NCBI GenBank assembly: GCA_964535025.1
Contig: CAZHRW010000046.1
Span: 1-7,804, forward strand
DNA: 7,804 bases
Reading direction: 5' to 3'
Source of the DNA: JAAYZK01 sp964535025
GTDB lineage: Bacteria; Planctomycetota; Phycisphaerae; SM23-33; FEN-1343
Made by a program: the position numbers and the translations under genes
The notes under the pieces: generated by a model
What the model was told of the DNA's origin: nothing
Databases searched by the model: none
What the model saw: only the letters and a program-made list of their open reading frames with translations
Shown here: positions 1 to 5,063 of the stretch, one piece after another
How the letters are laid out: every line of letters begins with the position of its first letter
Position numbering within the stretch: position 1 is the stretch's first letter

Positions 1-1058
1 GGCAGGGGCAGGCCGAGGTGGTTGGCCTCGGTGTTGGGCACCTCCAGGACCACGTCCACCTGCTTCTCGCCCGCCGTCACGCCGTAGCGGGCGTCGGTAT
101 AGCGCCCGCCCGGGTGGTAGCGGAAGTCGCCCAGCGGCTGATAGACCAGCCGTCGCGTGACCGACAGGTCGGTCGCCGGGTCGAACAGCTTGAGCTGCTT
201 GGTCTCGTTGTCGGCCAGGGTCGTCGTCCGCTCCAGCGTATAGAGGTGGTATTCGAAGAACGCCTCCTCGGCCATGGGCGGCCCGCCGGGTGCCCCGCCG
301 GCCCGGGCCAACTCGACGCGGGCGTCGCGGTAGCCTCCTGCCGCCCGGGGCCGCTCGACGCGGTTGACGTCTCCGGCGACCAGCTTCAGCGCCGCATCGC
401 GATACGTCTTGCCCGAGCGGTTGTCCACGCTGACCCAGCCCGACAGCGTCGCGCCGTCGTCGTCGCTGAGCAACAACGTATAGGCGGCCTGCCAGGAGAG
501 GTTGTCGGCCAGGTAGGTCACCTCGCCGAGGTGCTCGCCGGGCCGGGCGCCGCCGATCCGCCACTGCAGCGTCGGGCGGATGAGCAGGCCCTCGGGCCCC
601 TTGGCGCCGCGGATGTCGCGAAGGTGGTCGCCCCGCTGGATCATCACCACCTCGCCGTCGTGGTCGAGCACGAGCGTGCGCTCGTCGAAGCTCAGCAGCA
701 CCCCGCCATAGGTCATTCCCTCCGAGACGATCTCGACGGGACGGCCGAGGTACCGGCGGAGCAGGGACTCGGCGTTGGCCAGATCGTACTGGTAGTTCTG
801 CTCGAGCAGTTGGGCGTCCGGGTCGGTCAGGCTGCGAAAGCGGACCGTCGTCGGATCGATCGCCCTGGCCACGTCGTCGAAGGTCACCCGTCCGTCGCGG
901 CCGATCTCCAGGCGGCGCACGTCCCGCACCATGGCGAAGTTGTTGTTGTAGACCGTCAGCGCCACGCCCTCGGTCGCCTCGGCGGCCGCCGTGCAGGGCG
1001 GCCAGGCGAGCAGCCCCGCCGCCAGGACCATCGCCGTTCTCGTCGCGATCGTGTTCAT
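1..1058 (-). CDS. Exported DUF4139 domain protein, C-terminus cut by window edge
   Basis: The minus strand is open from an ATG at 1058-1056 to the left edge, giving 352 complete codons without a stop. A strong ribosome binding site, AAGGAG, lies six bases before the ATG. Residues 1-28 look like a Sec signal peptide (hydrophobic MVLAAGLLAW, then CTAAAEA). The mature part begins GVALTVYNNNFAMVRDVRRL, the usual opening of DUF4139 proteins. Later hallmarks are VLLSFDER (120-127), YLADNLSWQAAYTLLL (182-197), LSGWVSVDNRSGKTYRDA (205-222), LKLVAGDVNRV (224-234) and EYHLYTLERTT plus NETKQLKLF (269-292). Family members are exported beta-rich proteins whose biochemical role is not established; a periplasmic or surface location is inferred from the signal peptide. 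Full-length members are longer, so roughly the last quarter is missing here through truncation by the window, not through mutation. It is 210 bp downstream of the MNYWF gene and probably has its own transcription start, although I see no convincing promoter. Confidence 0.88.
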   Translation of the reverse strand, partial: MNTIATRTAMVLAAGLLAWPPCTAAAEATEGVALTVYNNNFAMVRDVRRLEIGRDGRVTFDDVARAIDPTTVRFRSLTDPDAQLLEQNYQYDLANAESLLRRYLGRPVEIVSEGMTYGGVLLSFDERTLVLDHDGEVVMIQRGDHLRDIRGAKGPEGLLIRPTLQWRIGGARPGEHLGEVTYLADNLSWQAAYTLLLSDDDGATLSGWVSVDNRSGKTYRDAALKLVAGDVNRVERPRAAGGYRDARVELARAGGAPGGPPMAEEAFFEYHLYTLERTTTLADNETKQLKLFDPATDLSVTRRLVYQPLGDFRYHPGGRYTDARYGVTAGEKQVDVVLEVPNTEANHLGLPL

Positions 1059-1153
1059 CGTCGGCTCCTTCCCGTATTCTCCGCCGGCACTCAGCCCGTT
1101 AGATGCGCACCAAGGCCGTTCGGTTCCATCATATGCCCGGGGAAATGGCGGGT

Positions 1154-1168
1154 CCACCCAATGGGTGG
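1154..1168 (-). terminator. GC-rich hairpin, possible terminator of the MNYWF gene
   Basis: A perfect 6-bp stem (CCACCC / GGGTGG) closes on a three-base loop and is extended by an imperfect GC stem out to about 1148-1176. It lies about 100 bp past the stop of the minus-strand gene at 1269-1760 and about 90 bp before the DUF4139 start. On the minus strand it is followed only by CATTTCC, so the U-tract of a classical intrinsic terminator is poor. It could equally be a 5' leader structure of the DUF4139 gene. Nothing else clear is seen in the 1059-1268 gap. Confidence 0.3.
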
Positions 1169-1268
1169 TCCCCCGCGTTGGATCCGTCTCCCGTTGAAGA
1201 TCTCCGCCCGACGACGGCAAAAGGGAAAGCCCGGTTCAAGGTTCAAGACGCGCACCCGCGCACGCGGC

Positions 1269-1760
1269 TCAGCGGATTGCTCGGCGTTGGCTGAACAGGC
1301 TCTGGAGGTTGTTGAACTGCTCGGCGGTCACGGCGACGAGGCCGGCCAGGTCGGTCCGGGCGAGGCGACCGGCGTTGGCGTCGTCGAGGGCGAGGATGTG
1401 GAGGATGTCGTCGGTGGGGTCGAAGCCGTCGTAATTGGGCAGGCGCAGGTCCAGCAGGCGGATCCAGCAGGTCGGGTCCCGCCCGAGGCACAGCGGACGA
1501 CGACCGGCCTCGTCGTCGGGCGGGTCGATGACCACCGCCTCGGCCACCGTCCCCGGCGGGTGGGGCCACTGGTCGGCCACCGCCCCGTGCCGCGGCCGTC
1601 TGGCGCGGACGACCTGCCAGTCGATCGTCAACGCGCAGATCAGGACCCGATCGCCCGGCTGAGGCTCCGGCGACTCGTCGGACGACCGCAGCGTCGAGAT
1701 CGGGCGGGCCGAGACGACCCGCCCGCCGGTGGGCCATCGGGTGGTGAACCAGTAATTCAT
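1269..1760 (-). CDS. Small protein beginning MNYWF, possibly PUA/EVE-like fold
   Basis: This is a 163-residue reading frame ending in TGA at 1271-1269. I chose the ATG at 1760 because the protein then opens with MNYWFTTRWP, which resembles the start of PUA/EVE-like small proteins. A further in-frame ATG at 1814 would add 18 unconserved-looking residues and read through a hairpin; neither start has a clear Shine-Dalgarno. The composition is that of a real soluble protein: QPGDRVLICAL at 34-44 recalls the 'PGD-hhh' strand-turn of PUA-like barrels, followed by WQVVRARR, VAEAVVIDPPDD (72-83), CWIRLLDLRLPNYDGF (98-113) and a helical C-terminus (TAEQFNNLQSLF, 145-156). No signal peptide or membrane segment is present. 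It follows clpX by 76 bp on the same strand and may be read from the same message. The family assignment is tentative; if it is PUA/EVE-like, binding of modified nucleic acid bases would be the known theme. An alternative frame over the same DNA is arginine/proline-rich and looks like a shadow. Confidence 0.62.
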   Translation of the reverse strand: MNYWFTTRWPTGGRVVSARPISTLRSSDESPEPQPGDRVLICALTIDWQVVRARRPRHGAVADQWPHPPGTVAEAVVIDPPDDEAGRRPLCLGRDPTCWIRLLDLRLPNYDGFDPTDDILHILALDDANAGRLARTDLAGLVAVTAEQFNNLQSLFSQRRAIR

Positions 1761-1781
1761 GCGGTCAGGGATGTTATGACG

Positions 1782-1803
1782 GGGTGCGTTCCGCCGCGCA
1801 CCC
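1782..1803 (-). terminator. 7-bp hairpin between clpX and the MNYWF gene
   Basis: GGGTGCG (1782-1788) pairs perfectly with CGCACCC (1797-1803) around an eight-base loop. It begins 33 bases after the clpX stop on the minus strand and ends 21 bases before the chosen start of the next gene. It has no U-tract on either side, so it may be a partial terminator, an RNA processing or stabilising element, or a leader structure hindering translation of the next gene. The stem is seen directly; the function is inferred. Confidence 0.3.
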
Positions 1804-1836
1804 GTATCGTTCATGGCGCCCGCCGAAGGCCGATGA

Positions 1837-3132
1837 TCACGCCGACAGCTTCTTCTGGGCGGTGTAGAGGTTCGCCTTCGAGTTGTCGGTGACCATCTCG
1901 GCGGTGATCTCGTAGGTCATCCCGTCGGCCTTGGCCTCGGGCAGCTCGAACAGCAGATCGAGCATGAGCGCCTCGACGACGCTCCGCAGGGCGCGGGCGC
2001 CGACCTCGCGTTTCATCGCCTGGCTGGCGATGGCCCGCAGGGCCTCGTCGGTGAACGTCAGCGCGGCGCCCTCCATCTTGAACAGGTGCTGGTACTGCTT
2101 GACGATCGCGTTCTTCGGCTCGGTGAGGATCGAGACCATGGTCGCCTCGTCCAGCGGGTGCAGCGCCGTCACCAGCGGCAGACGGCCGATCAGCTCGGGG
2201 ATCATCCCGTAGCGGACCAGGTCGTCCGGCTCGACCTGCTGGAGGATGCTCGCCTGGGCGGCGATCGGGTCCTCGGCCTCGGTTTCGGCGAAGAAGCCGA
2301 TCGCCCGCTTGCCGATCCGTTTGCCGATGATGTCGTCGAGGCCCACGAACGTCCCACCGCAGATGAACAGAATCTGCGAGGTGTCCATCTGGATGTACTG
2401 CTGCTCGGGGTGCTTGCGCCCGCCCTGGGGGGGGATGTTCGAGACGGTCCCCTCGAGCATCTTCAGCAGCGCCTGCTGGACGCCCTCGCCCGAGACGTCG
2501 CGGGTGATCGAGACGTTCGAGGAGGTCTTGCCGATCTTGTCGACCTCGTCGAGGAAGATGATGCCCCGCTGGGCGGCCTCCAGGTCGTAGTCGGCGGCCT
2601 GGAGCAGCTTGAGCAGGACGTTCTCGACGTCCTCGCCGACGTAACCGGCCTCGGTCAGCGTCGTCGCGTCGCCGATGGCGAACGGGACGTTGAGCATCCG
2701 CGCCAACGTCCGTGCCAGCAACGTCTTACCCGATCCGGTCGGGCCGATCAGCAGCACGTTGGATTTCTCGATCTCGACGTCGTCGTCCCCGCCGGCGTCC
2801 ACGTGCATCAGCCGCTTGTAGTGGTTGTGCACCGCCACCGACAGCGTCCGCTTGGCGTGGTCCTGCCCGATCACGTACTGATTGAGATATTCCTTGATCT
2901 CGCGCGGGGTCGGGATCGAGGTGAACAAGGGCTTGGATTCGGAGAGCTTGCGCTTCTCCTGCCGGATGATGTTGTGGCACAATTCCACGCAGTTGGCGCA
3001 GATGAAGACACCGTCGGGCCCTTCCACCATCGGTCCGACATCCCGCTGGGACCGATTGCAGAAGCTGCAGATGCCCGGCTTACGACCGGGACGGCCGGGC
3101 CCGCCGCCGCCATCTCGCGTTGTTTTCGACAT
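1837..3132 (-). CDS. clpX: ClpX, ATP-dependent unfoldase subunit of ClpXP protease
   Basis: ClpX is the hexameric AAA+ unfoldase that recognises tagged or damaged cytoplasmic proteins and threads them into ClpP. The 431-residue protein (424 in E. coli) is complete. The N-terminal zinc-binding domain has C22, C25, C45 and C48 in the pattern CSFC...CANC. AAA+ landmarks follow in order: Walker A GPTGSGKT (130-137), pore-1 loop GYVG (163-166), Walker B IIFLDEVDK (191-199), RKH pore-2 loop (239-241), sensor-1 region ILFICGG (254-260), the IGF motif that docks on ClpP (278-280), the arginine finger in IPELIGRLP (311-319, R317) and the sensor-2 motif GAR (378-380). The IGF motif suggests a ClpP partner is encoded in the genome. 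No clpP or tig gene flanks it here, unlike the common tig-clpP-clpX order. The upstream neighbour is a SHOCT-like membrane protein 80 bp away. A weak AGGA lies 12 bases before the ATG. No convincing promoter is visible in the 80-bp gap, so readthrough from the promoter at 3568-3596 is possible. Confidence 0.97.
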   Translation of the reverse strand: MSKTTRDGGGGPGRPGRKPGICSFCNRSQRDVGPMVEGPDGVFICANCVELCHNIIRQEKRKLSESKPLFTSIPTPREIKEYLNQYVIGQDHAKRTLSVAVHNHYKRLMHVDAGGDDDVEIEKSNVLLIGPTGSGKTLLARTLARMLNVPFAIGDATTLTEAGYVGEDVENVLLKLLQAADYDLEAAQRGIIFLDEVDKIGKTSSNVSITRDVSGEGVQQALLKMLEGTVSNIPPQGGRKHPEQQYIQMDTSQILFICGGTFVGLDDIIGKRIGKRAIGFFAETEAEDPIAAQASILQQVEPDDLVRYGMIPELIGRLPLVTALHPLDEATMVSILTEPKNAIVKQYQHLFKMEGAALTFTDEALRAIASQAMKREVGARALRSVVEALMLDLLFELPEAKADGMTYEITAEMVTDNSKANLYTAQKKLSA

Positions 3133-3212
3133 AGGATGCTATTCCTGACCCCCGAGTACACAAAAGCTCATTATCGTTGTAGTCGCCTAACCTTATCGTC
3201 TCAGCTTCCAAG

Positions 3213-3512
3213 TCAACTTAACGAAGTTCCATCGTCGGGCGGGAGATTTTCCCGCTCGTCGGCCTCCCCCGACGCCACCACGTCGCTGGCGCCGAATCTC
3301 GCCAGGAGCCGCTCCCGCGCCCGATTGAACTCCTCGTCGCTGAGCTGGCCGTCGCGGTGCATCGTGCGAAGGTCCTCCAGCGTGAACGGCATCGACGTCC
3401 GCTCGACCGGACCGCGCCGCATCCAGCGACGCAGCATCGACACGCCGATGTAACCGACCACCAGCAGCACCACCAGCAGCCCCGCCGCCAGCGCAAGTCC
3501 AGCGTAGTCCAT
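3213..3512 (-). CDS. Small membrane protein with SHOCT-like C-terminal helix pair
   Basis: This is a 99-residue protein with one N-terminal transmembrane helix (about 5-27, LALAAGLLVVLLVVGYIGV), then a basic stretch (RRWMRRG, 28-34), which favours a cytoplasmic C-terminus. Residues 43-72 (FTLEDLRTMHRDGQLSDEEF and the following RARERLLA) match the short SHOCT-type module, a pair of helices with the 'L..L...G.L.-.EF...K/R..LL' pattern found at the ends of many small bacterial membrane proteins. The remaining acidic tail looks disordered. I chose ATG 3512 because the frame upstream of it (to 3680) looks non-coding and because a sigma-70 type promoter at 3568-3596 would start the RNA near 3561, leaving a leader of about 50 bases. 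No strong Shine-Dalgarno is seen. SHOCT modules are thought to act in oligomerisation; the specific job here is unknown. It is divergent from the ECF sigma gene and 80 bp upstream of clpX. Confidence 0.75.
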   Translation of the reverse strand: MDYAGLALAAGLLVVLLVVGYIGVSMLRRWMRRGPVERTSMPFTLEDLRTMHRDGQLSDEEFNRARERLLARFGASDVVASGEADERENLPPDDGTSLS

Positions 3513-3567
3513 CTGTATGCGTGCCAGCGGGACCGGTCCATGCGCTGCCCGAATCATCTTACAGTCA

Positions 3568-3596
3568 ATTCTACCGAGCTGGGCCGGGTACTTCAA
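3568..3596 (-). promoter_or_regulatory. Sigma-70 type promoter facing the SHOCT-like gene and clpX
   Basis: Read on the minus strand, a -35 box TTGAAG (3596-3591, 4 of 6 to consensus) and a -10 box TAGAAT (3573-3568, 5 of 6) are separated by exactly 17 bases. It stands out as AT-richer in a very GC-rich region. The predicted start is near 3561, about 50 bases before the ATG at 3512. It may also serve clpX by readthrough. Confidence 0.55.
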
Positions 3597-3661
3597 TGCG
3601 CCGTCCCCGCCGGCGGCCGCGCTCCACCCGACCGGCGCCGCCCTGTGGCGGATGACGGGCT

Positions 3662-3672
3662 TGTACTGTACA
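3662..3672. promoter_or_regulatory. Perfect palindrome TGTAC-T-GTACA, possible operator
   Basis: TGTAC and GTACA form an 11-bp inverted repeat around a central T. It lies in the 290-bp divergent gap between the SHOCT-like gene and the ECF sigma gene, 130 bp before the sigma start and about 66 bp upstream of the minus-strand -35 box. It is one of few AT-containing symmetric sites in this gap. Binding of a dimeric regulator is possible but inferred only from symmetry. I found no convincing -35/-10 pair for the sigma gene itself in this gap. Confidence 0.25.
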
Positions 3673-3802
3673 CTACGCACCGTCCGGCCCCGGAAGATCG
3701 CCGGATCTGGAATTCGGCGGCCGGGACGGGCGAGCTGGGGTCGGAGATCTCAGATGGCCCCAACGCCGCGGCGCCCGGCGTGTCTACGATATCGAGAACC
3801 CT

Positions 3803-4381
3803 ATGGCTGATCCGTCGCAGCCAACCGACGCCGAGTTGGTTCTGGCCGTTCGCGGAGGGGACCGACGGGCGTTCGGTCGCCTCGTGCAGCGCTACCAGCG
3901 GCGGGCGACGGGCGTGGCGTTTCGGCTGCTGAACAACCGGGACGATGCCATGGAGGTAGTGCAGGATGCGTTCTGTCGTGCCTTCAGCAAGGTTCGCAGC
4001 CTCAACGACCCGCGGCGTTTCGGCCCGTGGTTGCTGCGGATCGTGGGCAACCTGGCGTTGAACCGCCGCCGGGGCCGTGCGCTCCGTCGGATGGGCAGCC
4101 TGGACGATGCCCCGGCGGACGGTCCGGCGCCGGCCGAGCGGGTGCCGTCGCCGGCGCCGTCACCGGCGGAACTGGCGTCGGCGGCCGAACTGAAGGAGGC
4201 GATCGGTCGAGCGCTGGACGATTTGCCCGAAAAGCAGCGGGCGGCCCTGGTGCTGTTCAGCATGGAAGGGCTGCCCCACAAGGACGTTGCCGAGATCCTG
4301 GGCATCAGCGTCGAGGCGGCCAAGTGGAACGTGTTCGCGGCACGACGGACGCTCAAGGAGCGGTTCCGCGACTATCTTTGA
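3803..4381 (+). CDS. ECF-family RNA polymerase sigma factor
   Basis: The 192-residue protein has the two-domain layout of group 4 (ECF) sigma factors. Region 2 spans about 22-92: FGRLVQRYQRRATGVAFRLL, then the helix DDAMEVVQDAFCRAFSKV (47-64), and the -10 recognition part RRFGPWLLRIVGNLALNRRR (71-90). An Ala/Pro-rich linker (101-125) leads to region 4 (about 130-186), with ALDDLPEKQRAALVLFSMEG and the helix-turn-helix LPHKDVAEILGISVEAAKWN (157-176) that would read the -35 element. The usual basic VKSRLHRAR of the recognition helix is replaced by AAKWNVFAARR. No extra C-terminal domain is present. The ATG at 3803 is chosen for a short N-terminus typical of the family; only a weak GAGAA precedes it. 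It is followed after 27 bp by a membrane anti-sigma-like gene, so its activity is probably held in check at the membrane. The ECF group cannot be assigned by eye. Confidence 0.93.
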   Translation: MADPSQPTDAELVLAVRGGDRRAFGRLVQRYQRRATGVAFRLLNNRDDAMEVVQDAFCRAFSKVRSLNDPRRFGPWLLRIVGNLALNRRRGRALRRMGSLDDAPADGPAPAERVPSPAPSPAELASAAELKEAIGRALDDLPEKQRAALVLFSMEGLPHKDVAEILGISVEAAKWNVFAARRTLKERFRDYL

Positions 4382-4408
4382 CGACCGGCATCCGGTCAGG
4401 AGTGCGAC

Positions 4409-5023
4409 GTGGCCCTGCACGACAAAGCGCTTGAAGCGAAGCTCTGTGAGCTGATCGACGGGACGCTGCCGGGCGAGCAGGCCGAGGCCCTCAAGCAGCG
4501 CCTGGCGATCGACCCGACCCTGGCGGCCGAGCATCGGCGCTACAAGGCGCTGGATGCGATCCTCCGGGAGCTGGCCGCCGAGCACGTCGGCGAGGTCGAC
4601 TGGGACCTTCAGCGGCAGACGATCCAGGCGTCGCTGGAGCGTGAGGCGCTGCTGGCGCCGCCGCCGGCGATGTGGCCGCGCCGGCTGCGGCGGTGGGGCG
4701 CCGGCGTGGCGGCGGTGGCGGCGCTGGTGGCGGTGGCGCTGACCGCCTACTGGTTGCTGCTGCCCAGCGGGCCGCCCCCGTCGCACGTGGAAGTGGTCTA
4801 CCGGACGCCGTCGCCGGCCGACGACGGGACCGTCCTTGCCGGGCCCGTCCGTCCGGCGCCGGTGGTGGCGGGCGCACTGATGGTGGCCTACAGCGGCCCG
4901 CCCGACGGGCCGGCGGCGGCGGACCCCGGCGGGACGGCCGACAGGTCGCGGCCGGGGACGATCGTCATCATGACGCCCCCGGCCGGCGACGAGGACGCGG
5001 CCGGGCTGTGGATGGACCTGTGA
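4409..5023 (+). CDS. Membrane anti-sigma-like protein, no zinc finger
   Basis: This is a 204-residue protein starting at GTG, with CAGGAG six bases upstream deciding that start. Residues 8-57 form a helical cytoplasmic domain of anti-sigma type (LCELIDGTLPGEQAEALKQR, then LAIDPTLAAEHRRYKALDA), matching the 'L..ylDGeL...e...h...dP...aE' pattern that follows ECF sigma genes. The zinc-binding H-x3-C-x2-C of ZAS anti-sigma factors is absent, so it belongs to the zinc-free kind. One transmembrane helix spans about 97-118 (WGAGVAAVAALVAVALTAYW, then LLL), preceded by RRLRR, giving a cytoplasmic N-terminus. The outside part (119-204) is Pro/Gly/Ala-rich and ends in RPGTIVIMT (181-189) and an acidic tail. 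Position directly after the sigma gene and before a periplasmic STN protein supports a role as transmembrane relay. Function is inferred from layout and domain pattern; there is no long FecR-like periplasmic domain. Confidence 0.75.
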   Translation: MALHDKALEAKLCELIDGTLPGEQAEALKQRLAIDPTLAAEHRRYKALDAILRELAAEHVGEVDWDLQRQTIQASLEREALLAPPPAMWPRRLRRWGAGVAAVAALVAVALTAYWLLLPSGPPPSHVEVVYRTPSPADDGTVLAGPVRPAPVVAGALMVAYSGPPDGPAAADPGGTADRSRPGTIVIMTPPAGDEDAAGLWMDL

Positions 5024-5063
5024 GCCGCCCAGGCGGCATGTCGAGTGAAAGGTGGAGCCAGTC

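Noticed and set aside
1231..1246. Direct repeat GGTTCAAGGTTCAAG before the stop of the MNYWF gene
   Set aside because: It is a two-copy 7-bp repeat with no further copies, too short to support an attachment site or a repeat array.
18..1892. A 624-codon plus-strand open frame over the DUF4139, MNYWF and clpX 3' regions
   Set aside because: It runs antisense across three minus-strand genes and two intergenic gaps, is rich in R, P, H, A and G, and has no recognisable domain. Long antisense frames are expected in DNA with this GC content.
3170..3198. A possible clpX promoter with -10 GATAAT (minus strand, 3175-3170)
   Set aside because: The -10 box is good, but at 17-base spacing the -35 is only CGATAA. 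A TTGACT further upstream is 35 bases away, too far to pair with it.
2086..3453. A 455-codon plus-strand frame antisense to clpX and the SHOCT-like gene
   Set aside because: It mirrors a certain clpX gene, has shadow-like composition (many V, L, D, R, H) and spans the gap between the two genes.
3762..3790. A possible sigma-gene promoter (AACGCC ... TACGAT)
   Set aside because: The -35 is poor and the start would lie only about six bases before the ATG. An ECF-type -35 cannot be judged from a single site.
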